IMG/VR virus record: IMGVR_UViG_3300008107_000325
Coordinates: 1 to 34,977 of that record
DNA length: 34,977 nucleotides
Direction: 5' to 3' (one strand)
DNA from: a virus
The translations under genes were made by a program, and so were the position numbers. The notes beneath the pieces were generated by a model. It ran no database searches and was not told the origin of the DNA. It was given only the letters and a program-made list of their open reading frames with translations. Numbering within the stretch: position 1 is the first letter of the stretch; the number at the start of each line of letters is the position of its first letter. Shown piece after piece: positions 1-6,966 of this stretch.

Positions 1-1
1 T

Positions 2-793
2 CCAGAAGGTGACAATTTATACTTTACAAACGAAAGAGTAAATGCTGCTGCAACAGGATTATTTGTTCACGCAAATCATACAAACTTAACTGCACAATTT
101 TTAAATAATCAAATAGTATTAAGTGCTTCAGGTGGTGGAGGTGGAGGTGGAGCAAGTTTATTGGTATCAGCAAGTGCACCTTTATCTCCAACAGAAGGAG
201 ATGGATGGTTTGAATCAGATACTGGAACATTCTATGTATTTGATGGAACATACTGGGTAGAAGTAAGTACCAATGTATCGATCAATGCTGAATCTGCTCA
301 AGATGCAATAGCACCATTATTAAATCATGGATTTCACGAAAACATTACTGCAACATACAACGATGCTTCTAATAAAATTATTCTTTCTGCATCAGCAGGT
401 GGCGGGGTAGGAAATGTAATATCGGTCAATGGACAAGAAGGAGTCATTGTATTAACAACTTCTAACATAGCAGAAGGAACAAATAGATATTTTACAAATC
501 AAAGAGCAATAGACGCTGCAAGTGCAGTATATTTATCTGATGCTACAGCAAGTACAAAATATTTAGAACAAACAAATGCTGCCTCTACATACGTAACACA
601 ATCAAATGCAAATACTTTATATGCACCTAAAAACTCTCCAGCCTTTACAGGAATACCAGTTGCACCAACTGCAGCAACTAACATAAATACAACTCAAATT
701 GCAACAACAGCATATGTAAAAAATCAAGCATACTTAACAACAAGCATACTTAACAACAACAAACGCTTCATCAACATATTTAAGCCAAATTGA
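2..793 (+). CDS. Tail fibre protein, 5' truncated and frameshifted at its 3' end
   Basis: The frame is open from base 2, so the gene starts upstream of the window; a TTG at 161 is only an internal codon. Visible modules are a YFTNERV repeat, a Gly linker (about bases 132-152), a W-module (WFESDTGTFYVFDGTYWVEV), a second YFTNQRA repeat, and a phage fibre repeat of the type PAFTGIPVAPTAA...TTQIATTAYV. These are typical of distal fibre shafts that carry adhesins outward from the virion. The frame then ends in an unrelated tail, INIFKPN, just after a 16-bp tandem duplication. Removing one copy joins this frame to the one read from 759 to 1361, so the two are almost certainly one gene. Family assignment is solid; the exact role (side or central fibre) is not known. 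Confidence 0.8.
   Translation, partial: PEGDNLYFTNERVNAAATGLFVHANHTNLTAQFLNNQIVLSASGGGGGGGASLLVSASAPLSPTEGDGWFESDTGTFYVFDGTYWVEVSTNVSINAESAQDAIAPLLNHGFHENITATYNDASNKIILSASAGGGVGNVISVNGQEGVIVLTTSNIAEGTNRYFTNQRAIDAASAVYLSDATASTKYLEQTNAASTYVTQSNANTLYAPKNSPAFTGIPVAPTAATNINTTQIATTAYVKNQAYLTTSILNNNKRFINIFKPN
725..758 (+). repeat. Perfect 16-bp tandem duplication that breaks the fibre gene
   Basis: The unit AGCATACTTAACAACA occurs at 727-742 and again at 743-758, with two extra matching bases upstream. Sixteen is not a multiple of three, so the second copy moves translation from frame 2 to frame 3. Read in the downstream frame, the second copy gives QAYLTTTNASS, a smooth continuation of the fibre repeat; read in the upstream frame it leads to a stop at 791-793. 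Slippage over such a repeat could switch the gene on or off, or the duplication could be an assembly or strain artefact. Confidence 0.9.
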
Positions 794-1361
794 TGCAGAT
801 AATATTTACCAAACAAAGGCAGACGGAATAACTGGTGTAAATGCTTCTGCAGCATTTTATGCAAAAACAGGTGGCCCAATATCTGGAAACATGTCAGTTA
901 GTGGAAGTGCAAATGTTACTGGGAATGTAACGATTGGTGGAAACCTTACAGTATCTGGTTCATCAACAATTATTAATGCTGAAACAATTCAACTAGCAGA
1001 TAACACAATAGTTTTAAATTCAAACGTTACTGGAGTACCTACAGAAAATGCGGGTATAGAAATTGAAAGAGGAGATCTTAACAATGTCTCTATTAGATGG
1101 AATGAAAGTAATGATTATTGGGAATATACAACTGATGGAACAATATATCGTGCTTTAGGTGGAGGAGCGGTTCAGTATGCTCCAGGAGACCCATCTCTTA
1201 CAGATCCTAATATTCTTACAGGAACAGTATGGGTAGAATCAGATGTCACTGGCTCAGCCATAAACGTTAATGACTACCTAACCAAAGTTGATGCATCAGC
1301 AACATACCTTACTCAGGTAGGTGCTAGTTCACATAACTTCACCAATAACGAAAGTGTATAA
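759..1361 (+). CDS. Downstream part of the same tail fibre gene (shifted frame)
   Basis: This frame continues the fibre directly after the tandem duplication; the first ATG is at 891 but the homology begins at about 741. It encodes a beta-repeat shaft (GNVTIGGNLTVSGSSTI), then the module NTIVLNSNVTGVPTENAG followed by IEIERG, NVSIRWNES and YWEYTTDG, well known from long tail fibres of T4-like and cyanophage type, and then a W-module fragment (GTVWVESD). It ends prematurely in SSHNFTNNESV. The sequence after the stop, in another frame, still encodes the expected end of a W-module, so a second frame break lies at about 1320-1345. Without a start of its own and with no RBS visible at 891, it is probably expressed only when the upstream frame is restored. 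Confidence 0.7.
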   Translation, partial: TNASSTYLSQIDADNIYQTKADGITGVNASAAFYAKTGGPISGNMSVSGSANVTGNVTIGGNLTVSGSSTIINAETIQLADNTIVLNSNVTGVPTENAGIEIERGDLNNVSIRWNESNDYWEYTTDGTIYRALGGGAVQYAPGDPSLTDPNILTGTVWVESDVTGSAINVNDYLTKVDASATYLTQVGASSHNFTNNESV

Positions 1362-1431
1362 TGGAACTACATGGATAATTGCTTCAGGTGCTGATGCAGG
1401 ACTCCATCCATTCTTTACGGCGGGGATATAA
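1342..1431 (+). pseudogene. Remnant C-terminus of a W-module fibre protein
   Basis: In this frame bases 1342-1431 read PITKVYNGTTWIIASGADAG followed by LHPFFTAGI and a stop. The intact gene at 2745-3104 ends PITKVYNGTTWIVASGAASE, then SGFHPFFGA. The match is too close for chance, so this is the original end of the fibre gene now out of frame with the part upstream; a TAG at 1318-1320 blocks this frame upstream. Its TAA overlaps the ATG of the next gene, the same TAATG coupling seen throughout the array. A small indel between about 1320 and 1345 would explain it. Confidence 0.7.
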
Positions 1432-1763
1432 TGGCAAATAATTACAAATCACCAATTCAAGTTAAGCCTAGTGCTAACACTCTTACTACTCTTTATACAG
1501 TACCTGCTTCAACACAAGCAATTTTTTCTGCAATTAACATTTGCAATACAGCATCTACAGATGCTACATTTAGAATTGCATTTAGACCAGACGGAGAAGC
1601 AATAGATCCAAAACACTATATAATTTTTGATGCAACAATTGCTGGAAATGATACCTACATGATTAATCAAGGTATGTCTATGGATACAACAGATGTATTA
1701 TCAGTTTATGCTTCCTCAGCAAGCGTTTCCTTTACAGGTTTCTATGCTGAGGTGACTGCATAG
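1431..1763 (+). CDS. Small beta-rich structural protein, 110-residue family, copy 1
   Basis: The 110-residue product has alternating beta-strand-like segments without membrane or signal sequence. Landmarks are LTTLYTVPASTQAIFSAINI near the N-terminus, DATFRIAF, IAGNDTYMINQGMSM, and VLSVYASSASVSFTGF at the end. Close relatives in this window start at 3105, 4968 and 20861; the C-terminal 100 residues of the protein at 8664 are another member and 6476-6638 is a ruined one. Each intact copy follows a W-module or fibre protein, and most precede a Gly-rich protein. I infer a small virion or adhesin-associated domain that links or caps the fibre; no established function is known to me. The start codon overlaps the upstream stop, implying coupled translation. 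Confidence 0.75.
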   Translation: MANNYKSPIQVKPSANTLTTLYTVPASTQAIFSAINICNTASTDATFRIAFRPDGEAIDPKHYIIFDATIAGNDTYMINQGMSMDTTDVLSVYASSASVSFTGFYAEVTA

Positions 1764-2743
1764 TGGGAGTAAGTAATTTAAGATCTGTATCTTTAACACA
1801 AAATGCATTTTCTAGAAGCGAACTACTTACATTAATACCATCTACTCCAGAGCCTGCATTATTTAACTATTTAAATAGTGGACTGAACCAAGGCTTAACA
1901 AAAAATCAACTATTAAGTGCCTCAAGATATTTAGAATATATTCAAGGACAAGGATGGTCTACATATTCATCAGGTGGAATATATTATGCATATAAAAGAT
2001 ATTTAGGAAGTGAAAATAATATAAGTTTTAATTTATTTGCAGGAAATTCAATTAAAGTTTTAATTGTTGCTGGAGGTGGAGGTGGTGGAGGATCATATCG
2101 TGCTGGTGGAGGTGGTGCAGGAGGTTTAATATATAGCGATTCAGTTAGCATAACACCTGGTCAAACTTATAACTTTGTTGTTGGTGGAGGTGGAGCACCA
2201 GGAAACGCAAATACAAGTGGTGGAATTGTTAATGGATCACCTGGAGGAAATTCTTCTGCTTTTGGATTAACAGCAATAGGTGGAGGAGGCGGTGGATCAT
2301 CAGATAGTTCTCAAGCAGGTGGAGTTGGTGGATCTGGAGGTGGAGGTTGGTATAACGGAACTTTTGGAAATGGAACTACTGGTCAAGGAAATAGAGGTGG
2401 AGTTCCATCAACATCTGCTCCCTATGGTTCTGGTGGTGGAGGTGCTGGTGCTGTAGGGGGAAATGCTCAAGGCGGTCAGCGTGGAGGAGATGGATTGCAA
2501 TATAATCTAACAGGAACAAATACCTATTATGCTGGCGGAGGTTCGTCTTCAGATTTTGCAACAAACAGTGGTATTGCTGGCGGACTTGGAGGTGGAGGAA
2601 CTGGTTATAATGGTGGATCAAATACAGTAAATGCTAATGGACAAACAAATACAGGTGGAGGTGGAGGTGCTGGCGGAAACGGTGGTAGTGGAATAATTAT
2701 AGTTAATTTTACTTTTACAATACCAGTATCATTCGGAGCATAA
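1763..2743 (+). CDS. Glycine-rich tail adhesin-like protein, cassette 1
   Basis: A GTG start at 1763 overlaps the previous stop by one base. The first ~95 residues are ordinary (helical segment LLTLIPSTPEPALFNYLNSG, then YYAYKRYLG), and a hydrophobic strand VLIVAGGGGGGG opens a long Gly-rich part with GGGG runs separated by short variable loops. It ends NGGSGIIIVNFTFTIPVSFGA. This matches the glycine-rich domain found at the tips of many phage tails. In Salmonella phage S16 gp38, Gly-rich segments pack as polyglycine-II helices that display receptor-binding loops; a similar fold is inferred here. Related proteins in this window start at 3437 and 5303. Confidence 0.75.
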   Translation: MGVSNLRSVSLTQNAFSRSELLTLIPSTPEPALFNYLNSGLNQGLTKNQLLSASRYLEYIQGQGWSTYSSGGIYYAYKRYLGSENNISFNLFAGNSIKVLIVAGGGGGGGSYRAGGGGAGGLIYSDSVSITPGQTYNFVVGGGGAPGNANTSGGIVNGSPGGNSSAFGLTAIGGGGGGSSDSSQAGGVGGSGGGGWYNGTFGNGTTGQGNRGGVPSTSAPYGSGGGGAGAVGGNAQGGQRGGDGLQYNLTGTNTYYAGGGSSSDFATNSGIAGGLGGGGTGYNGGSNTVNANGQTNTGGGGGAGGNGGSGIIIVNFTFTIPVSFGA

Positions 2744-2744
2744 T

Positions 2745-3104
2745 ATGACAATTAGAGTAGCAAGAGTATGGAATGGAACAGGTTGGGATGAAATATCATC
2801 CGTAATATCTGGTGCTAGAGTTTTTTATCAAAACAATGCCCCATCATCTCCATTACTAGGAGATATTTGGACAGATGCAGATGGTCCAGATACCAACATA
2901 AATACTAATGACTTTGTTTTAAAAGCAGATACTGAATATATAAAATATGGATCTTCTACCCCGACAAATCCAGATACTGGAACTGTTTGGATTGACTCAA
3001 CAAATGTTATTAAACCAATAACCAAAGTGTATAATGGAACTACGTGGATTGTAGCATCTGGTGCAGCAAGTGAATCAGGTTTTCATCCATTTTTTGGAGC
3101 ATAA
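2745..3104 (+). CDS. W-module fibre protein, cassette 2
   Basis: A 119-residue protein made of repeated short modules centred on tryptophan: VARVWNGTGWDEISS, SPLLGDIWTDADGPD, PDTGTVWIDSTN and ITKVYNGTTWIVASG. Such 'GxxW' modules are common in phage fibre and virion-attachment proteins, where they probably form small beta folds. It ends in the hydrophobic tail GFHPFFGA, a C-terminal pattern shared by other W-module proteins here. The start ATG lies one base after the previous TAA, and its own stop abuts the next ATG. It is the first gene of the second [W-module]-[110-residue]-[Gly-rich] cassette. Confidence 0.7.
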   Translation: MTIRVARVWNGTGWDEISSVISGARVFYQNNAPSSPLLGDIWTDADGPDTNINTNDFVLKADTEYIKYGSSTPTNPDTGTVWIDSTNVIKPITKVYNGTTWIVASGAASESGFHPFFGA

Positions 3105-3437
3105 ATGGCAAACACATATAAATCACCAGCACAATTGGTGCCATCGGCACAAACGCTAACTACTCTTTATACAGTTCCTGCTTCAACACAAACTGTAACT
3201 TCAAATATTCACGTGTGTAACTTTGGTGGAACTTCAGCATCAGTTAGAATTGCAGTAAGACCAGAAGGTGCTTCAATATCAAGTCAACATTATTTATTTT
3301 ATGGACTAATGATATCTCCATTTGATACAGTTCAACTAGGAGATGGAATTACTATGGATGCCGCCGATGTAATGTCAGTATGGGCATCAACAGCAAGCGT
3401 AAGTTTTAATTTATCATATGCGGAGGTAACAGAGTAA
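3105..3437 (+). CDS. Small beta-rich structural protein, 110-residue family, copy 2
   Basis: At 110 residues it aligns end to end with the product of 1431-1763: TLTTLYTVPASTQTVTSNIH, ASVRIAVRPEG, FDTVQLGDGITMDAADVMSV, and ASTASVSFNLSYAEVTE. The conserved core is the YTVPA strand, the N-S-x-x-C-N region, and the V(Y/W)ASxASVSF strand near the C-terminus; loops differ, as expected for an exposed virion domain. Translation is coupled to both neighbours. Function is inferred from position only. Confidence 0.75.
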   Translation: MANTYKSPAQLVPSAQTLTTLYTVPASTQTVTSNIHVCNFGGTSASVRIAVRPEGASISSQHYLFYGLMISPFDTVQLGDGITMDAADVMSVWASTASVSFNLSYAEVTE

Positions 3438-4330
3438 TGCCAATTAGTTCATTAAACTCAACAAATAAAAACATTAGTGGATCATTTATTAATGCTAGTG
3501 GAGGATTAGAGACAACAATAGCAGTTGGATCAAGTAATTATCGTGTTCACACATTTTATGCAACATCTACATTTAATGTTTTACAATTAGGAGAATCTCC
3601 AAACAATACAATCGAATACTTGTGTGTTGCAGGTGGTGGAGGTGCAGGTTCACCAAACAGCGGTACATCAGCAGGTGGTGGAGGTGCTGGTGGAATGAGA
3701 AGCGGATCTTTTACACCATTATCAGGAAGTCATACAATTACAGTTGGTGGTGGAGGTGCTCCAGGTTCACCAGGAAATAGGGGAAGTAACGGACAGAATT
3801 CAGTAATAGATATTCCTAATATTACATCTTTAGGTGGAGGCGGAGGAGGATCTTCATACGGCAATGATAGTGGTTTGAATGGAGGATCTGGCGGTGGCGG
3901 TGGAGAAAGAAATGGCGTGGGTTCTTCAATATATCGTGGCTTAGGAACAGCAGGTCAAGGAAATGATGGAGGTCATTCAACTTCACATACATCACCAGTT
4001 TATGGTGGTGGAGGTGGAGGTGGTGCTGGAACTGCTGGATTTACTGGTACTGGAAGTTTTGGTGGAAACGGTGGAGCAGGTGCACTATCTTTAATAAATG
4101 GCACATCAACACATTATGCAGGTGGTGGAGGTTCTGGATCTCATCAGTCTGCAGGAAGTGCTGGTGTTGGAGGAATTGGTGGTGGAGGTTCTGGTGGATA
4201 TGGTACAGGAAGTACTACTCCAGGATCTAGTAATACAGGTGGTGGTGGAGGTGCTGCTGGACAAGGTGGAGCACAAAACTCATCTCCTGGCGGTAGTGGA
4301 ATAGTAATTTTAAGATACAGGATTTCATAA
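3437..4330 (+). CDS. Glycine-rich tail adhesin-like protein, cassette 2
   Basis: The 297-residue protein has a short N-terminal part (about 60 residues, including the strand YRVHTFYATSTFNVL shared with the 5303 gene), then TIEYLCVAGGGGAG and a continuous Gly-rich region with GGGG tracts at regular spacing, interrupted by Ser, Thr, Asn and His loops. The closing strand is GGSGIVILRYRIS, the same terminal motif as in 5303-6298. It lacks a signal peptide or membrane segment. Its ATG overlaps the upstream stop. A polyglycine-II adhesin tip is the favoured interpretation; a structural spacer is the alternative. Confidence 0.75.
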   Translation: MPISSLNSTNKNISGSFINASGGLETTIAVGSSNYRVHTFYATSTFNVLQLGESPNNTIEYLCVAGGGGAGSPNSGTSAGGGGAGGMRSGSFTPLSGSHTITVGGGGAPGSPGNRGSNGQNSVIDIPNITSLGGGGGGSSYGNDSGLNGGSGGGGGERNGVGSSIYRGLGTAGQGNDGGHSTSHTSPVYGGGGGGGAGTAGFTGTGSFGGNGGAGALSLINGTSTHYAGGGGSGSHQSAGSAGVGGIGGGGSGGYGTGSTTPGSSNTGGGGGAAGQGGAQNSSPGGSGIVILRYRIS

Positions 4331-4357
4331 ACTATAATATAAAAGGAGGTAATAAAT

Positions 4358-4726
4358 ATGGCACATTTTGCAGAGATAACAGAAGGAAATGTTGTTTCTA
4401 GAGTAATTGTTGTTGATAACAATGATTGCAAAGATGCCGAAGGTAATGAATCAGAAGCAGTAGGTGCTGCATTTTGTAACACACTTTTAGGCGGTATTTG
4501 GAAACAAACATCTTACAATGGTAATATTCGTAAAAACTATGCAGGTATTGGATATACATATGATGAAGGTAGAGATGCCTTTATACCCCCAAAACCTTTT
4601 AGTAAATGGGTATTAAACGAAGATACATGTAATTGGGAAGCACCTGTTTCATATCCAGAGGGCGAAGATCGCTATACATGGAATGACAATAAAGGAGAAT
4701 GGGAACTAGTAGTAGTTTCTGAATAA
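4358..4726 (+). CDS. Conserved small phage protein with MAHFAEI start
   Basis: The 122-residue protein is preceded by the strongest ribosome site of this array (AAAAGGAGGT, 4341-4350) and by a TATAAT-like box (4333-4338), so it may be expressed apart from its neighbours. It begins MAHFAEITEGNVVSRVIVVD, then LLGGIWKQTSYNGNIRKNYA and YDEGRDAFIPPKPFSKWVLN, and ends in a Trp-rich acidic tail (WEAPVSYPEG, YTWNDNKGEWELV). Small proteins of this pattern recur near tail-fibre genes of marine and freshwater phages; their function is unknown. The C-terminal W-x-W pattern is faintly echoed by the two small proteins at 23238 and 23453. It interrupts the cassette array between copies 2 and 3. Confidence 0.7.
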   Translation: MAHFAEITEGNVVSRVIVVDNNDCKDAEGNESEAVGAAFCNTLLGGIWKQTSYNGNIRKNYAGIGYTYDEGRDAFIPPKPFSKWVLNEDTCNWEAPVSYPEGEDRYTWNDNKGEWELVVVSE

Positions 4727-4968
4727 TGGCAAAACCAACTTATGTATATGATGGAACAAATTGGGTTTCGATAGCAGGTAGTAGTGAATATCCTGTTAGA
4801 TACTCTGCTACATCACCAACTAATGCTTCACAAGGAACTTTATGGATAGATACAACTGATCCAGCAAGTCCAATAATGAAAGTATATGATGGTAACATGT
4901 GGCTTGAAATATCAGGAGCAGGAGGCGGTGGAGGCTTAAAAACTAAGTTTCTACTAATGGGAGCATAA
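4726..4968 (+). CDS. W-module fibre protein, cassette 3
   Basis: Eighty residues carry two W-modules, TYVYDGTNWVSIAG and GTLWIDTTD...MKVYDGNMWLEISG, followed by a Gly linker (GAGGGGG) and the hydrophobic end LKTKFLLMGA. It is the shortest intact version of the first gene of the cassette; compared with 2745-3104 it lacks one module. The Gly linker resembles the one in the fibre at the start of the window. Start and stop both form TAATG junctions with neighbours. Confidence 0.7.
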   Translation: MAKPTYVYDGTNWVSIAGSSEYPVRYSATSPTNASQGTLWIDTTDPASPIMKVYDGNMWLEISGAGGGGGLKTKFLLMGA

Positions 4969-5303
4969 TGGCAGCAACAGAGACAATTAAAACACCTTCA
5001 TTTGTTAATCCAACATCAAATACTTTATCAACACTTTATACCGTTCCAGCAGGAACTCAAGCAGTTATTTCTACAATAAATGTTTGTAATACAGCATCAA
5101 GTGATGCAACATATAGAATTGCAGTTACATCTGGAGGATCTCCAGTATTAGGAAATTATTTAGTTTATGATGCAACTATTGCGGGTAATGAATCAATTTC
5201 ATTTACCCAAGGTATAACCATGGATGAAGGTGACATTTTGGCGGTATATACAAATAGTGCATCATTATCATTCAATGCTTTTAAAATGGAGATTGTTCCA
5301 TAA
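4968..5303 (+). CDS. Small beta-rich structural protein, 110-residue family, copy 3
   Basis: 111 residues, colinear with the copies at 1431 and 3105: TLSTLYTVPAGTQAVISTIN, NTASSDATYRIAV, YLVYDATIAGNESISFTQGI, MDEGDILAVYTNSASLSF, and the end NAFKMEIVP. It is closest to copy 1 in the stretch VYDATIAGN. It is second gene of the third cassette, translationally coupled on both sides. No catalytic or metal-binding pattern is visible; a virion role is inferred from its repeated genomic position. Confidence 0.75.
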   Translation: MAATETIKTPSFVNPTSNTLSTLYTVPAGTQAVISTINVCNTASSDATYRIAVTSGGSPVLGNYLVYDATIAGNESISFTQGITMDEGDILAVYTNSASLSFNAFKMEIVP

Positions 5304-6298
5304 TGGCAATTAATAGTAGTAATAATAATAAGACAACTGGAAAATCTTTAACATACTCAGAAATACAAACTTTAATTGCTAATGGAATGACTAGTGATAA
5401 TATATCTTATCAAATTTCTCAAGGAAAAAATTATAATCAAGTTTTACAAACAGTATTAACTGGGCCATCAAGATATTTTACTGCAACTGGTGGAACAGTT
5501 ACAACATCTGGAAATTATCGAATTCATACCTTTACAAATAGTGGAACATTTTCTGTTTCAAATGCTAATTTTGGTGATACAAATTCTTTTAACGGAGTTA
5601 TTGAATACCTATTAGTTGCTGGCGGAGGTGGCGGTGCTGGTAATGGTGGAGGTGGTGGTGGAGGTGCTGGAGGTTTTATAACAGATACAATTACACTAAC
5701 ATCTCAAAATTACTTAGTTACAGTTGGAGCAGGTGGCCCTGGAACAAGCAATGATAATTTAAAGGGAGTTAATGGTGATAACTCAGTTTTTGGTGCAATC
5801 ACAGCAATAGGTGGTGGTGGAGGTGGAGATTATCAAGGAAGTGGTGGAAATGGTGGATCTGGTGGTGGAGCAGGAAGAGATTCTGGAGGAGCAGCAGGTG
5901 GTAGTCCAACTTCTAATCAAGGAAATGTTGGTGGTAGTGGACCAGGTTCTAGTTATGCTTCTGGTGGCGGTGGAGGAGGTGCTGGTGGCTCTGGAGGAAA
6001 TGGTAGCGGAACTGGTGGTGGACCAAGTGATGCTGGAGATGGAGGAAATGGTGGGATTGGACTTCAATCTTCAATAAACGGAACAGGAACTTATTATGCT
6101 GGTGGTGGTGGAGGTGCATCTTACGGTAGTCGGTCTGGTGGAACTGGAGGTTTAGGTGGTGGAGGAAATGGTGGAACAAATAACGTAACACCTATTAACG
6201 GTTCATCAAATACTGGTGGCGGTGGCGGAGGAAGGCATAGTGGATTTGGATCTAATGGTGGTAGTGGGATATTAATTGTGAGGTATCTAATTTCATAA
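5303..6298 (+). CDS. Glycine-rich tail adhesin-like protein, cassette 3
   Basis: A 331-residue protein with a helical N-terminal ~50 residues (LTYSEIQTLIANGMTSDNIS), a strand YRIHTFTNSGTFSV shared with 3437-4330, then VIEYLLVAGGGGGAGNGGGG and a very long Gly tract broken by short polar loops. The closing GGSGILIVRYLIS repeats the ending of the 3437 gene. The coding strand is dominated by GGT/GGA codons, which gives G-rich, C-poor DNA. Function as for the other Gly-rich proteins: a probable tail-tip adhesin built from polyglycine-II helices, inferred by analogy with phage S16 gp38. Confidence 0.75.
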   Translation: MAINSSNNNKTTGKSLTYSEIQTLIANGMTSDNISYQISQGKNYNQVLQTVLTGPSRYFTATGGTVTTSGNYRIHTFTNSGTFSVSNANFGDTNSFNGVIEYLLVAGGGGGAGNGGGGGGGAGGFITDTITLTSQNYLVTVGAGGPGTSNDNLKGVNGDNSVFGAITAIGGGGGGDYQGSGGNGGSGGGAGRDSGGAAGGSPTSNQGNVGGSGPGSSYASGGGGGGAGGSGGNGSGTGGGPSDAGDGGNGGIGLQSSINGTGTYYAGGGGGASYGSRSGGTGGLGGGGNGGTNNVTPINGSSNTGGGGGGRHSGFGSNGGSGILIVRYLIS

Positions 6299-6468
6299 TG
6301 CCAACACAATTTCCCTTAAGCCCAACAGTTGGAGATCAATACGATTTAAATGGAACTTTATATCAATGGAATGGAGAAGCGTGGATAGTTGTTTCTAACA
6401 TTTCATCTGGTGGAGGTGGAGGAGGAACTGCAACCAACATAGCAACAACATGGTGGTTCGGGGTATAA
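6298..6468 (+). CDS. Short W-module protein, cassette 4 (56 residues)
   Basis: ATG at 6298 overlaps the previous stop. The product starts MPTQFPLSPTVGDQYDLNGT and continues LYQWNGEAWIVVSN, then a Gly linker (SGGGGGGT) and the end TTWWFGV. The order is the same as in 4726-4968: one W-module, Gly linker, hydrophobic C-terminus ending in Gly-Val. It is the first gene of a fourth, incomplete cassette. The gene behind it is broken and no Gly-rich gene follows, so it may be a relic that is still translated through coupling. Confidence 0.65.
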   Translation: MPTQFPLSPTVGDQYDLNGTLYQWNGEAWIVVSNISSGGGGGGTATNIATTWWFGV

Positions 6469-6475
6469 TAATAAT

Positions 6476-6638
6476 ATGGCAAACTTAACTAGATTGCTAT
6501 TTAGCGGGTTCCTTAAGACTTTTATCAGGCAATCCATATGAAACCTTTAGGGTAGCAATGAACGCTAACGACAGAATTTATGCAAGAAGTACAACTGCAT
6601 CAGTTTCCTTTTTAACACAGGGAATTTTGCAAGATTAA
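6476..6638 (+). pseudogene. Decayed member of the 110-residue family
   Basis: An ATG at 6476 gives MANLTRLLFSG, like the start of the 20861 protein (MANLFKAL), but that frame stops at about 6541. In another frame the downstream part reads SGNPYETFRVAMNANDRIYA, then RSTTASVSFLTQGILQD and a stop at 6636-6638. This corresponds to the C-terminal half of the family (IAGND...VYASSASVSFTGF). The middle is missing and the frame changes, so an internal deletion has ruined the gene. It sits exactly where the second gene of cassette 4 should be. Confidence 0.65.
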
Positions 6639-6671
6639 CAAGGAGGTAGCGTGTTTTTGTAATTATAAACA

Positions 6672-6680
6672 TGCTATAAT
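6672..6680 (+). promoter_or_regulatory. Extended -10 promoter (TGCTATAAT), leaderless configuration
   Basis: TGC followed by a perfect TATAAT (6675-6680) lies in the only longer gap of the first array. No good -35 is present at 16-18 bp (T-rich sequence at 6652-6659), as is usual for extended -10 promoters. Transcription should start about 7 bases downstream, that is at or next to the A of the ATG at 6687, so the mRNA would have no leader. Leaderless messages are common in actinobacteria. Confidence 0.65.
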
Positions 6681-6686
6681 AAAATT

Positions 6687-6965
6687 ATGCCAGGCTATGC
6701 TCATCAAACAAATGCTTCTCAGGTTATCGTAGATGAATATTCATTTGATGATTTGGTTGATAAAAAATTCTACGGAATAAAATTCAATCCAAAAACTGGC
6801 AAAGCAGTAGTAGATGTAGTAGGATCAGGTGAAGTAATCTCTCTTCCAACTAAAGGTATTATTAGTGATGAAGATTATAAAACTTGGATAAGTTCTACAA
6901 GACATTTACAATTCTACTGGAAGGAAGACGGAGATAAAGACCGTCTTATAGTGGAGGTTCAATAA
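6687..6965 (+). CDS. Small hypothetical protein at head of the second fibre block
   Basis: A 92-residue soluble protein with mixed charge: SQVIVDEYSFDDLVDKKFYG, then IKFNPKTGKAVVDVVGSGEV, ending HLQFYWKEDGDKDRLIVEVQ. No recognised domain, signal or membrane segment. It has no Shine-Dalgarno sequence directly upstream because the predicted transcript starts at its ATG. It ends one base before the start of the next fibre gene, so it probably leads the operon for the fibre block 6967-9509. A virion-associated role is inferred from position alone. Confidence 0.6.
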   Translation: MPGYAHQTNASQVIVDEYSFDDLVDKKFYGIKFNPKTGKAVVDVVGSGEVISLPTKGIISDEDYKTWISSTRHLQFYWKEDGDKDRLIVEVQ

Positions 6966-6966
6966 G

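Noticed and set aside
1425-1432. TATAAT at the end of the first fibre
   Set aside because: It is formed by the stop/start junction GGATATAATGG; the same TAATG junction recurs throughout, and no TGn or -35 accompanies it.
4144-4482. Minus-strand open frame with Pro-rich product
   Set aside because: It spans the end of a Gly-rich gene and the start of the next; Pro-rich readings are the normal antisense of GGT/GGA tracts.
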